A stretch of 64,000 nucleotides of DNA. Origin: Thalassovita gelatinovora (GTDB lineage Bacteria > Pseudomonadota > Alphaproteobacteria > Rhodobacterales > Rhodobacteraceae). A program made the position numbers and the translations under genes. The stretch spans positions 563,001 to 627,000 of the forward strand of contig NZ_CYSA01000015.1 of NCBI RefSeq assembly GCF_001458355.1, in the 5' to 3' direction. Each line of letters begins with the position of its first letter. Within the stretch, counting starts at the first letter, position 1. Shown piece by piece: positions 17,122 through 25,073 of this stretch. The notes under the pieces were generated by a model, which worked only from the letters and a program-made list of their open reading frames with translations, did not search any database and was not told where the DNA came from.

Positions 17122-17155
17122 GATTTGTCTAGTTGTATAGAACAATAGACAAATC
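17122..17155. promoter_or_regulatory. PhnF operator between phnF and phnG
   Basis: A perfect 10-base inverted repeat, GATTTGTCTA (17122-17131) and TAGACAAATC (17146-17155), surrounds an inner partly symmetric core with TTGT and ACAA arms. The core contains TATAGA (17136-17141), a possible -10 element for phnG, so a bound regulator would block the promoter. A further TGTCTAG lies just before the phnG start. Dyad structure, position and the adjacent GntR gene make this the likely PhnF site. Confidence 0.75.
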
Positions 17156-17169
17156 GACAAGGTGTCTAG

Positions 17170-17613
17170 ATGCACAAGATAGAAGAAAGAAAAGGCTGGA
17201 TCGGACTGCTGGCCAAAGCGCCCGCAGATCGATTGACAGCCTTGTGGGACAAGGTGACCGACAGGCCCGGTTTCACCTTTCTGCGCGCGCCGGAAATCGG
17301 TGGCGCAATGGTGCGGGGACGCATGGGGGGCACCGGGGGTGCCTTTAACTTGGGCGAAATGACGGTAACCCGCTGTTCGGTCCAGATCGATAGCGGCGAG
17401 GTCGGCCATGCCTATGTGCAGGGCCGCGACAAAGCCAAGGCGGAAGCCGCGGCGTTGATCGACGCGCTGATGCAGACCAAGGCAGCCGATGGTATCCGCG
17501 AAGCGGTTCTGGTGCCGCTGGAATTGGAAATGACATCCTCCAAGGTCGCCCGCGCCGCCAAGGCCGCCGCGACCAAGGTCGATTTTTTCACCATGGTACG
17601 GGGGGAAGACTGA
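17170..17613 (+). CDS. phnG: C-P lyase core complex subunit PhnG
   Basis: 147 aa, the usual PhnG length. It opens with RKGWIGLLAKAPADRL and contains MVRGRMGGTGGAFNLGEMTVTRC, strongly PhnG-like, followed by a helix that contacts partner subunits. PhnG is part of the PhnGHIJ core that handles the ribose-phosphonate intermediate. ATG 17170 follows AAGG seven bases upstream and lies 14 bases beyond the palindromic operator. The stop overlaps the phnH start as TGATG, the first of a chain of tight junctions through phnK. Confidence 0.95.
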   Translation: MHKIEERKGWIGLLAKAPADRLTALWDKVTDRPGFTFLRAPEIGGAMVRGRMGGTGGAFNLGEMTVTRCSVQIDSGEVGHAYVQGRDKAKAEAAALIDALMQTKAADGIREAVLVPLELEMTSSKVARAAKAAATKVDFFTMVRGED

Positions 17614-18182
17614 TGCAGAGTACAGCATTGACCGGTGGTTTCGCCAAAGCACCGCAGGATGCCGCCCGCGCCTTTCGCGCGGTGATGAATGTGATGGCTC
17701 GTCCGGGGCTGATCGAAACACTGACCGGTGCGAAACCACCCGCGCCACTGTCTGACGCCGCCGGAACGTTGGCGTTGACCTTGCTTGATGGCTCCACCCC
17801 GGTTCACCTGGCCGGGGCGCTGGACTGCAAAGATGTGCGCGACTGGATCACCTTCCATACCGGCGCACCCTTCACCGGGCGCGAACATTGCGCCTTTGCC
17901 TTCGGTCTATGGAGTGATCTGCTGCCATTGGCCGGCTATCCGATCGGCAACCCCGAATACCCTGATCGTGGCGCGACTCTGGTGGTTGAAATGCCTGCGC
18001 TAACCGCCTCTGGCGTCACGCTCAGCGGTCCGGGGATCAAGGATGCCGCGGCGCTGAACCTTCCCGACCGGGCGGCGTTCCGGGCCAACGCAATGCAATT
18101 TCCGCTGGGGCTGGATTTCTTCTTTACCAGCGAGAACCGTATCGCGGCCCTGCCGCGCAGCACGAAAGTGGAGGCAGCCTGA
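17613..18182 (+). CDS. phnH: C-P lyase core complex subunit PhnH
   Basis: 189 aa. Opens with the PhnH-like stretch FAKAPQDAARAFRAVMNVMA then RPG, and holds GTLALTLLDGSTPVHL in the PLP-transferase-like fold of the family, although PhnH has no PLP lysine function. It supports PhnI in forming the phosphonate-ribose triphosphate. It overlaps phnG by one base and phnI by one base (both TGATG), so equal expression is expected. Confidence 0.95.
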   Translation: MQSTALTGGFAKAPQDAARAFRAVMNVMARPGLIETLTGAKPPAPLSDAAGTLALTLLDGSTPVHLAGALDCKDVRDWITFHTGAPFTGREHCAFAFGLWSDLLPLAGYPIGNPEYPDRGATLVVEMPALTASGVTLSGPGIKDAAALNLPDRAAFRANAMQFPLGLDFFFTSENRIAALPRSTKVEAA

Positions 18183-19270
18183 TGTATGTTGCAGTTAAAG
18201 GCGGCGAAAAGGCGATTGATGCGGCCCATGCATGGCTGGCAGAGGAACGGCGCGGTGATGTCACCGTGCCGGAATTGTCGGTTGCGCAGATCCGCGAACA
18301 GATGGCGCTGGCCGTCAACCGGGTGATGGCCGAAGGATCGCTTTACGATCCCGATCTGGCGGCGCTGGCGATCAAGCAGGCGCGCGGCGACCTGATCGAG
18401 GCGATTTTCCTGATCCGTGCCTATCGTACTACCCTGCCGCGTTTCGGCTACAGCAATCCGGTAGATACCGAAAAAATGGCCTGCGACCGGAGGATCAGCG
18501 CCACCTTCAAGGACGCGCCGGGAGGTCAGGTGCTGGGCCCGACATTTGATTACACCCACCGTTTGCTGGATTTCAAATTGGCCGCCGATGGCGAGGTTCC
18601 CGAGGCCCCGACGCGCGAAACGCAAACCGGCCCGGTGCCCCATATCACTGATTTCCTGAATCAGGAGGGGCTGATCCAGACCGAACCGACAAGCGATGAA
18701 GCACCGCGCGACCTGACCCGCGAACCGCTGGAACTGCCCGCCGACCGGGCGCTGCGGCTGCAATCGCTGACCCGCGGCGACGAAGGCTTCATCCTTGGCA
18801 TGGCCTATTCGACGCAGCGCGGTTACGCCCGCAACCACGCCTTTGTCGGCGAATTGCGCATCGGCACCTGCGCCGTGGAAATGGACATCCCCGAACTGGG
18901 CTTCGCGGTCGAGATCGGTGAAATCGAATTGACTGAATGCGAAACCGTGAACCAATTCGCCGGATCGAAAACCGAACCGCCGCAATTCACCCGTGGTTAT
19001 GGCCTGGTCTTTGGTCAAACCGAACGCAAGGCGATTTCCATGGCCCTGGTCGACCGCGCGCTGCGCTGGCAGGAAATGGGCGAAGACAATCTGGGGGCTG
19101 CGGCGCAGGACGCGGAATTCGTGCTGTACCATGCCGACAATATTCAGGCGACCGGGTTCCTGGAACATATCAAACTGCCCCATTACGTCGATTTCCAATC
19201 GGAATTGGAACTGGTGCGCAAAATGCGGGCCGACGCACAGGCCCAGACAATGCCGGAGGCCGCGGAATGA
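18182..19270 (+). CDS. phnI: C-P lyase core complex subunit PhnI (nucleosidase/transferase)
   Basis: 362 aa, full length. It begins MYVAVKGGEKAIDAAHAWLA and includes QIREQMALAVNRVMAEGSLY, both strongly conserved in PhnI. PhnI displaces adenine from ATP and attaches the phosphonate to ribose-triphosphate, with PhnG, PhnH and PhnL. The end overlaps the phnJ start as ATGA. A long antisense reading frame covers nearly all of this gene but has no protein-like motifs and is a codon-bias shadow. Confidence 0.96.
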   Translation: MYVAVKGGEKAIDAAHAWLAEERRGDVTVPELSVAQIREQMALAVNRVMAEGSLYDPDLAALAIKQARGDLIEAIFLIRAYRTTLPRFGYSNPVDTEKMACDRRISATFKDAPGGQVLGPTFDYTHRLLDFKLAADGEVPEAPTRETQTGPVPHITDFLNQEGLIQTEPTSDEAPRDLTREPLELPADRALRLQSLTRGDEGFILGMAYSTQRGYARNHAFVGELRIGTCAVEMDIPELGFAVEIGEIELTECETVNQFAGSKTEPPQFTRGYGLVFGQTERKAISMALVDRALRWQEMGEDNLGAAAQDAEFVLYHADNIQATGFLEHIKLPHYVDFQSELELVRKMRADAQAQTMPEAAE

Positions 19271-20139
19271 CCCAAGACTACAACTTCGCCTATCTGGATG
19301 AACAGACCAAGCGGATGATCCGCCGCGCCATCCTCAAGGGGCTGGCGGTGCCAGGTTATCAAGTGCCTTTCGCCTCGCGCGAAATGCCGATGCCTTACGG
19401 CTGGGGCACCGGCGGGGTGCAGGTCAGCGCATCGATATTGACCCCCGAAGACACCATGAAGGTGATCGATCAGGGCGCTGACGACACCACCAACGCGGTA
19501 TCGATCCGCAAGTTCTTTGAAAAGACCGCAGGCGTGGCCACCAGTGAGGAAACATCGAAAGCAGATGTAATCCAGACCCGCCACCGGATTCCCGAACAGG
19601 ATCTGCGTGAGGATCAGATCCTCGTCTATCAAGTGCCAATCCCAGAACCGCTGCGGTTCCTGGAACCGCGTGAAACTGAAACCCGCAAGATGCATGCTTT
19701 GGAGGAATACGGGCTGATGCATGTAAAACTGTACGAAGATATTTCCAAGAACGGCGCGATTTCGACCTCCTACGCCTATCCGGTCAAGGTCGAGGGGCGT
19801 TACGTGATGGACCCCTCGCCGATCCCGAAATTCGACAATCCCAAGCTGGAAATGGCCGCCGTGCAGCTGTTCGGTGCAGGTCGTGAGCAGCGGATCTATG
19901 CGCTGCCGCCCTATACACGGGTCGTCAGTCTTGATTTCGAAGATTATCCGTTCGAGCCCAGCAAGGCCGATCATGCCTGCGATCTTTGCGGGTCGGACAC
20001 GTCTTATCTGGACGAGGTGATCATGGACGATGCGGGCGGGCGGATGTTCGTCTGTTCCGACACCGATTTCTGTCGGTCGCGCCGTGCTGCGGGCCATGTC
20101 GGCGCGCAGGGCGTCCCGTTTGAGGAGGATGCGGCATGA
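19267..20139 (+). CDS. phnJ: C-P lyase, radical-SAM-type subunit PhnJ
   Basis: 290 aa. PhnJ cleaves the carbon-phosphorus bond using a 4Fe-4S cluster and S-adenosylmethionine. Four cysteines near the C-terminus, at about residues 238, 241, 263 and 269 (ACDLCGSD and FVCSDTDFC), reproduce the known C-x2-C-x21-C-x5-C spacing of PhnJ. The start MTQDYNFAYLDEQTKRMIRR is the family N-terminus; the in-frame extension to 18937 is a shadow inside phnI. ATGA overlaps join it to phnI and phnK. All key residues appear present, so the cluster should be functional. Confidence 0.97.
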   Translation: MTQDYNFAYLDEQTKRMIRRAILKGLAVPGYQVPFASREMPMPYGWGTGGVQVSASILTPEDTMKVIDQGADDTTNAVSIRKFFEKTAGVATSEETSKADVIQTRHRIPEQDLREDQILVYQVPIPEPLRFLEPRETETRKMHALEEYGLMHVKLYEDISKNGAISTSYAYPVKVEGRYVMDPSPIPKFDNPKLEMAAVQLFGAGREQRIYALPPYTRVVSLDFEDYPFEPSKADHACDLCGSDTSYLDEVIMDDAGGRMFVCSDTDFCRSRRAAGHVGAQGVPFEEDAA

Positions 20140-20906
20140 CCCCGCTGTTTCAGGTCAAGGATCTGTCGAAATTCTATGGCAACCGGATCGGGTGCAAGGA
20201 CGTGTCCTTCGATCTTTACCCCGGCGAAGTGATGGGTATTGTCGGTGAATCCGGGTCGGGCAAATCGACCCTGCTGAACTGTCTGGCCGGACATTTGCCC
20301 CCGGATCGCGGTGAGGTCCTGTTCGACACCCGTACCGACGGGATGCGCGACACGATACAGATGAGCGAACCGGAACGCCGCATGCTGGGGCGGACCGATT
20401 GGGCCTTCGTGCATCAGCACGCCCGCGACGGGTTGCGCATGGGAGTTTCTGCGGGTGGCAATGTCGGTGAACGGCTGATGGCCGTCGGGGCGCGCCATTA
20501 TGGCGATATTCGCGAACAGGCGATCGATTGGCTGGGCCGGGTCGAAATCAACGCCGACCGCGTAGATGACAGGCCAAGTGCCTTTTCCGGTGGCATGCAG
20601 CAGCGGCTGCAAATCGCCCGCAATCTGGTGACCGGCCCGCGCCTGGTGTTCATGGATGAACCCACCGGCGGCTTGGATGTGTCAGTGCAGGCGCGGCTGC
20701 TGGACCTGCTGCGCGGATTGGTGCGTGAAATGGGGCTGAGCGCCATTATCGTCACCCATGACCTGGCCGTGGTGCGGCTGTTGGCGGACCGGCTAATGGT
20801 GATGAAGGACGGACACGCGGTGGAAACCGGCCTGACCGATCAGGTGCTGGACGATCCGCAACATGGCTATACGCAGTTGCTGGTCAGTTCGGTGCTGCAA
20901 GTTTGA
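20136..20906 (+). CDS. phnK: C-P lyase ABC-type subunit PhnK
   Basis: 256 aa. An ABC ATPase without a membrane partner: Walker [10 protein letters not shown], signature FSGGMQQRLQIARN, Walker B RLVFMDEPTGGLD, H-loop VTHDLAVV. In characterised systems PhnK docks on the PhnGHIJ core rather than on a transporter. It overlaps phnJ by four bases. After it comes a 59-base gap carrying two hairpins before phnL, the first real break in the phnGHIJK chain. Confidence 0.95.
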   Translation: MTPLFQVKDLSKFYGNRIGCKDVSFDLYPGEVMGIVGESGSGKSTLLNCLAGHLPPDRGEVLFDTRTDGMRDTIQMSEPERRMLGRTDWAFVHQHARDGLRMGVSAGGNVGERLMAVGARHYGDIREQAIDWLGRVEINADRVDDRPSAFSGGMQQRLQIARNLVTGPRLVFMDEPTGGLDVSVQARLLDLLRGLVREMGLSAIIVTHDLAVVRLLADRLMVMKDGHAVETGLTDQVLDDPQHGYTQLLVSSVLQV

Positions 20907-20910
20907 AAGA

Positions 20911-20945
20911 GTGGGGCTCTGCCCCACACCCCGAAGTATTTCGGG
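20911..20945. repeat. Double palindromic intergenic element between phnK and phnL
   Basis: Two perfect hairpins lie side by side: GTGGGGC-TCT-GCCCCAC (20911-20927) and CCCGAA-GTAT-TTCGGG (20930-20945). The tail TATTTCGGGAACAATGAAAG resembles the sequence before the hexapeptide gene near 14223-14247 (GTATTTTTTTCGGAACGATG), which suggests one family of small intergenic elements. It may stabilise the phnGHIJK message. Confidence 0.6.
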
Positions 20946-20965
20946 AACAATGAAAGTCTGAAGAA

Positions 20966-21649
20966 ATGATTGAGATCAGCGGTGTTTCGAAAAGCTTCGT
21001 GCTGCATAATCAGGGATCAGCGGTAATCCCGGTGATGAAAGACGCGGACTTGCACGTGGAACCCGGCGAATGTGTTGCGCTGGTGGGGGCATCGGGGGCG
21101 GGGAAATCCACCCTGATGCGGATGATCTATGGCAACTATCTTGCCAATGCCGGGCGGATTGTCGTCGGCGGTGTTGATGTTGCCCGCGCCGAACCGCGAG
21201 ATGTGCTGGCGCTGCGGCGCGAGGTGTTGGGCTATGTCAGCCAGTTCCTGCGGGTGGTGCCACGGGTACCGACATTGGATGTGGTAGCCGAACCTTTGCT
21301 GAACTTGGGTGTTGATCGCGCAGAGGCCCGCGGCCGGGCCGAAGATCTACTGGGCCGGTTGAACATCCCAGAACGGCTATGGGCGCTGTCGCCGACGACG
21401 TTTTCGGGCGGCGAGCAGCAGCGGGTAAATATCGCCCGCGGTTTTGCCCATACCTTTCCGGCATTATTGCTGGATGAACCTACTGCAAGCCTGGATGTCA
21501 AAAATCGCGACGTGGTACTGAACCTGATCAAAGAGGCTAAGGCACGCGGTGCGGCGATTGTCGGGATTTTCCACGATGAAGCCGCGCGCGACCACGTTTG
21601 CGACCGCGAAGTCGATGTCACCGGCTTCACCCCGAAGGCCGCCGCGTGA
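20966..21649 (+). CDS. phnL: C-P lyase ABC-type subunit PhnL
   Basis: 227 aa. An ABC ATPase with Walker [10 protein letters not shown], signature FSGGEQQRVNIARGF and Walker B ALLLDEPTASLD. The start MIEISGVSKSFVLHNQGSAV is typical of PhnL. It is needed with PhnG, H and I for forming the ribose-linked phosphonate. It ends GTGA, with the phnN start inside its stop, so PhnL and PhnN are co-translated. Confidence 0.94.
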   Translation: MIEISGVSKSFVLHNQGSAVIPVMKDADLHVEPGECVALVGASGAGKSTLMRMIYGNYLANAGRIVVGGVDVARAEPRDVLALRREVLGYVSQFLRVVPRVPTLDVVAEPLLNLGVDRAEARGRAEDLLGRLNIPERLWALSPTTFSGGEQQRVNIARGFAHTFPALLLDEPTASLDVKNRDVVLNLIKEAKARGAAIVGIFHDEAARDHVCDREVDVTGFTPKAAA

Positions 21650-22191
21650 AACCGGGACGGTTCATAGCCATTGTCGGCCCTTCGGGGGTCGGCAAGGACA
21701 CGGTGATGGAAGCAATCTGTGCCCGCAATTGTGATATCCTGAGGGTACGCAGGGTGATCACTCGCAACGCAGACGCGGGCGGCGAAGATGCCGAAGCGGT
21801 CACGCCAGAGGTATTCGAGGCCCGGGTCCAGCGCGGCGATTTCGCGCTGCATTGGCAGGCTCATGGGCTGCGCTATGGCATTCCGGCTTCGGTCGACGCG
21901 GCCCTCAAGGCCGGACGCGATGTGCTGGCCAATCTGTCCCGCGCGGTTCTGCCGGAATTGGCGACGCGGTTCGACCGGCCCGTGATCGTATTGTTAACGG
22001 CGACGCCGCAAGTTTTGGCAGCGCGCCTGTCAACGCGTGGACGCGAGTCGGCCGAGGAGCAAGTCAACCGCCTGAAACGCGCCGATTTCAAACTGGCCGA
22101 GGGGCTGAATCCGATCGTGATCCGCAATGATGGCACATTGGACAGCACCGTCGACGCCTTTACCGCGGCACTTCAGCCGGAAAGGGCGTAG
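21646..22191 (+). CDS. phnN: Ribose 1,5-bisphosphate phosphokinase
   Basis: 181 aa, normal PhnN length. It begins VKPGRFIAIVGPSGVGKDTV, a guanylate-kinase-like P-loop, and continues with RRVITRNAD. The enzyme phosphorylates ribose 1,5-bisphosphate to PRPP, the salvage step of the C-P lyase pathway. The start is GTG 21646-21648, overlapping the phnL stop; a longer frame from 21598 lies inside phnL. Its 3-prime end overlaps the convergent DUF1045 gene by 19 bases. Confidence 0.93.
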   Translation: MKPGRFIAIVGPSGVGKDTVMEAICARNCDILRVRRVITRNADAGGEDAEAVTPEVFEARVQRGDFALHWQAHGLRYGIPASVDAALKAGRDVLANLSRAVLPELATRFDRPVIVLLTATPQVLAARLSTRGRESAEEQVNRLKRADFKLAEGLNPIVIRNDGTLDSTVDAFTAALQPERA

Positions 22192-22856
22192 CGATGGATC
22201 AGATGGAACATCCCGGCCTGATCCTCGCCCACCAGACAGAGGTCGTTGATGATAAAAGGTGTGGGCAAAAGCGGGGTGACAATCGGGGCCAGACGATCAC
22301 GAACGGTTTCGGCCTCGGTCTTGATCAACCGCCCGGTGAGCGTGATGTGGAAGCGGAATTCCTCCATCACGTAAGGATAGCCCCATTGCGTCAGCAGCGC
22401 CTCTTGCCGATCAGACAGATTGGCTTTGCGGCGACGGATCAGGTCTGCGTCGGTTGGGGCGGCGCGGAAATCGTCCAACCCGCGCACCAAGGTCGCGGCC
22501 AAAGCGCCGAGCGGCGTGGTATCGCCGGTCACGGTCAACGCCAAAAAGCCGCCCAGCCGGGTCAGGGCCAGTCCTTCCAGCCGCACAGGGGGCTGCGCTG
22601 CGCAGAGCGTTTGCGCCGCTGCAGACAACGCTTTGAAATCCGTACCTTCAGCCAACCGGAACGGCGGTTTCACCGTCGCGTGCAACCCGTATTTGCGAGG
22701 TGTCGCGGTCAGGGCCGCGATATCCAGACCATCGATCTGCGGATGGGTGCCGGGCCGCCCGGCCGTCAGATCCCAACCCAGCCAAGCCGCGCCGAAATCA
22801 GCCAAGGCTCCGGCTTCGGGCGCGTAATAAATGGCGAAACGTTTGAAGTCGGTCAT
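22173..22856 (-). CDS. DUF1045 phosphonate-operon protein, 2H phosphoesterase-like
   Basis: 227 aa. Two HxT motifs, HATVKPPF and HITLTGRL, about 115 residues apart, are the hallmark of the 2H phosphoesterase (LigT-like) superfamily. The start MTDFKRFAIYYAPEAGALAD is the DUF1045 N-terminus; an upstream ATG at 22919 is less likely. It is transcribed opposite to phnN and phnM and overlaps the end of phnN. No PhnP-type cyclic phosphodiesterase is visible in the cluster. A role in opening ribose 1,2-cyclic phosphate 5-phosphate is therefore a reasonable inference, not a demonstrated one. Confidence 0.88.
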   Translation of the reverse strand: MTDFKRFAIYYAPEAGALADFGAAWLGWDLTAGRPGTHPQIDGLDIAALTATPRKYGLHATVKPPFRLAEGTDFKALSAAAQTLCAAQPPVRLEGLALTRLGGFLALTVTGDTTPLGALAATLVRGLDDFRAAPTDADLIRRRKANLSDRQEALLTQWGYPYVMEEFRFHITLTGRLIKTEAETVRDRLAPIVTPLLPTPFIINDLCLVGEDQAGMFHLIHRYALSG

Positions 22857-22912
22857 CTGATGGCCTTTGATATTTTCTGCAGGGCGGCATGACGCCAAAA
22901 GGTAACAGGACA

Positions 22913-24055
22913 ATGACAAAACAGCTTATCCTTGCGAACGCAAATGTGGTTCTGGAAAACGAGGTCATCCGTGGCGCGGTCACCGTGACTGATGGTGTGA
23001 TTACCGCCATCGATCCGGGCATGTCGGTCCCGTCAGGGGCCGAGGATTTGGAAGGTGATCTGTTGTGCCCAGGATTGATCGAATTGCATACTGACAATCT
23101 GGAACGTCACATTCAGCCGCGCCCCAAGGTGGACTGGCCCCATGCGGCCGCCATCGTGGCCCATGATGCGGAACTGGCCGGGGTCGGGATTACCACCGTG
23201 TTCGACGCGATGCGGGTCGGGTCGATTCCAACCGGAAAGGGGCGTTACCTGAAATATGCGCGGTCCTTGTCGAAAGAACTGTGGGGGCTGCGCGAAGCCG
23301 GGGCGCTGCGGATCAGCCATTACCTGCATTTGCGGGCCGAGGTCTGTTCGGAAACGTTGGAAGAGGAAATGGCAGAATTCGGCCCCGAGGATCGCGTCGG
23401 TATCGTCAGCCTGATGGACCATACGCCGGGTCAGCGCCAATTCCGCGATATCAGCAAGTTGAAGGCCTATGTCATGGGCAAGAACAACATGACCGAGGAT
23501 GATTTCGCCGATCACGTTTCAAATCTGAAGGACATGCGTGACCGTAACGGTGCGCGCCACGAATCAGTGGCCGTATCCGAGGCCAATCGCTATGGCGCGG
23601 TTTTGGCCAGCCATGACGACACCACCCCCGACCACGTGACGGTATCGGCCCGTCATGGCATCCGGTTGGCCGAATTCCCCACCACCGTCGAAGCGGCGCG
23701 GGCCTGTCATGACCATGGCATCGCGGTAATGATGGGGGCGCCGAACCTGATCCGGGGCGGATCGCATTCCGGCAATGTCGCGGCCGGGGAATTGGCCGAA
23801 CTGGACCTGCTGGATATCGTTTCATCGGATTACGTGCCTGCGGCGCTGCTGTCATCGGCGCTGTTGCTGGGCGATATGTGGGGCAACACGGCGCGCGGCA
23901 TCGCCACGGTGACCAAGGCACCGGCAGAGGCCTCTGGCCTGACCGACCGGGGTCGGATCGCCACGGGTGAACGCGCAGATATGATACGGGTTGCCCGGAT
24001 TGCCGGTGCACCGGTCGTGCGGTCGACATGGGTGCAGGGCAATCGCGTGGCTTGA
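22913..24055 (+). CDS. phnM: Alpha-D-ribose 1-methylphosphonate 5-triphosphate diphosphatase
   Basis: 380 aa. An amidohydrolase-fold enzyme that removes pyrophosphate from the ribose-phosphonate triphosphate before PhnJ acts. The metal-binding opening is CPGLIELHTDNLERHIQPRP; further conserved parts are SLMDHTPGQRQF, LASHDDTTPDHV and MMGAPNLIRGGSHSGN then DIVSSDYVP. ATG 22913 has AGGA upstream and is preferred over the earlier ATG at 22889. It is the canonical PhnM of the cluster; a divergent paralogue lies at 15098-16279. Confidence 0.95.
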   Translation: MTKQLILANANVVLENEVIRGAVTVTDGVITAIDPGMSVPSGAEDLEGDLLCPGLIELHTDNLERHIQPRPKVDWPHAAAIVAHDAELAGVGITTVFDAMRVGSIPTGKGRYLKYARSLSKELWGLREAGALRISHYLHLRAEVCSETLEEEMAEFGPEDRVGIVSLMDHTPGQRQFRDISKLKAYVMGKNNMTEDDFADHVSNLKDMRDRNGARHESVAVSEANRYGAVLASHDDTTPDHVTVSARHGIRLAEFPTTVEAARACHDHGIAVMMGAPNLIRGGSHSGNVAAGELAELDLLDIVSSDYVPAALLSSALLLGDMWGNTARGIATVTKAPAEASGLTDRGRIATGERADMIRVARIAGAPVVRSTWVQGNRVA

Positions 24056-24130
24056 CGATCCTTGGTTGCCGTTGCGGGGCAAAGCGTCTAGCGTCCGCCG
24101 GATTTTTGCGGAAAACGGAACCTGGACACC

Positions 24131-24994
24131 ATGCAAAGCCCGCCGGAGGAACTGGTCGCGCTGCTGACGCAAAGATCAGCCGTGCCGGCACCGGCAGGGT
24201 GGACCCCGCTGACCGGTGGGAAAACCAACCGGTCTTGGCATGTGCAACTGGATGGTGTGTCTTGGGTGGTAAAGCTTTATGCGGGTGAAACCGGCAATCC
24301 GTTGTTTCCGAATTCAGCCCGGCACGAAGCGGCACTGTTGCGGCTTTTGGCCCCTACAGGATTAGCGCCGCAACTGATCGACATGGTATCGACCGCGCGC
24401 GGTACTGGTTTGATCTATACTTACCAGAACGGAATGCCATGGCGCGAGGACCCGGCTTTGGTCGCGCGCGCGCTATCGTTGCTGCATCGGCAAGACCCGA
24501 CGAATTTGGCAGCCGGGTTGCGGCCGTTGGAGGGCGGTTCGGATCGTCTGATCACGCAGACCGAAACGATCATCGCCCGTTTGCCGGAGACCGCGCAACA
24601 CCGCCTGCGCACTTTGCAGCCGAAAGGATCGGTTCCTGCGGCGGATCGCGCGGTTTTGCTTCATGGTGATCTGGTGCCGGGAAACGTGATCGTCGACCGA
24701 TCACACGTGACCCTGATCGATTGGCAATGCCCGGCAATCGGTGATCCGGTGGAAGATCTAGCCGTTTTCTTATCGCCCGCAATGCAGCAGATTTATCGCG
24801 GCAGGCCGCTTTCGGCGTCGGAAAAGTCCGCCTTTATCGCGGGCTATGACCGGTCAAACTTACGAAAACGTATTGACCTAATGGCGCCTTGGTATCACTG
24901 GCGCATGGCAGCTTATTGCGCCTGGAAATCCGCGCAGGGCCAGCGGGAATATGAACGCGCCGGGGCATTGGAAATTGCTGCGCTGACGGCTTAG
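24131..24994 (+). CDS. APH/choline-kinase-family phosphotransferase
   Basis: 287 aa. Kinase-like fold: N-terminal LTGGKTNRSWHV and the VVKLYAG lysine, then the catalytic and metal motifs LLHGDLVPGNVIVD and LIDWQCPAIGDPVEDLAVF. These are the Brenner HxD and DxD-type motifs of aminoglycoside, choline and thiamine kinases. It lies 75 bases after phnM on the same strand and may be read through from it, but a phosphonate role is not supported. A choline- or thiamine-type substrate is more likely. It converges with ubiB. Confidence 0.82.
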   Translation: MQSPPEELVALLTQRSAVPAPAGWTPLTGGKTNRSWHVQLDGVSWVVKLYAGETGNPLFPNSARHEAALLRLLAPTGLAPQLIDMVSTARGTGLIYTYQNGMPWREDPALVARALSLLHRQDPTNLAAGLRPLEGGSDRLITQTETIIARLPETAQHRLRTLQPKGSVPAADRAVLLHGDLVPGNVIVDRSHVTLIDWQCPAIGDPVEDLAVFLSPAMQQIYRGRPLSASEKSAFIAGYDRSNLRKRIDLMAPWYHWRMAAYCAWKSAQGQREYERAGALEIAALTA

Positions 24995-25073
24995 GCTGAA
25001 ACACCGTTCAGTCTAAGGATTTACTTGAAGAATGACCGGTCCAAATCAGGTAGTCTGGTTTCTGACTGGCGTT

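Noticed and set aside
17936-19198. Long antisense frame (420 codons) opposite phnI
   Set aside because: It mirrors phnI codon use, lacks motifs and a ribosome site, and overlaps an obviously real gene over its whole length.
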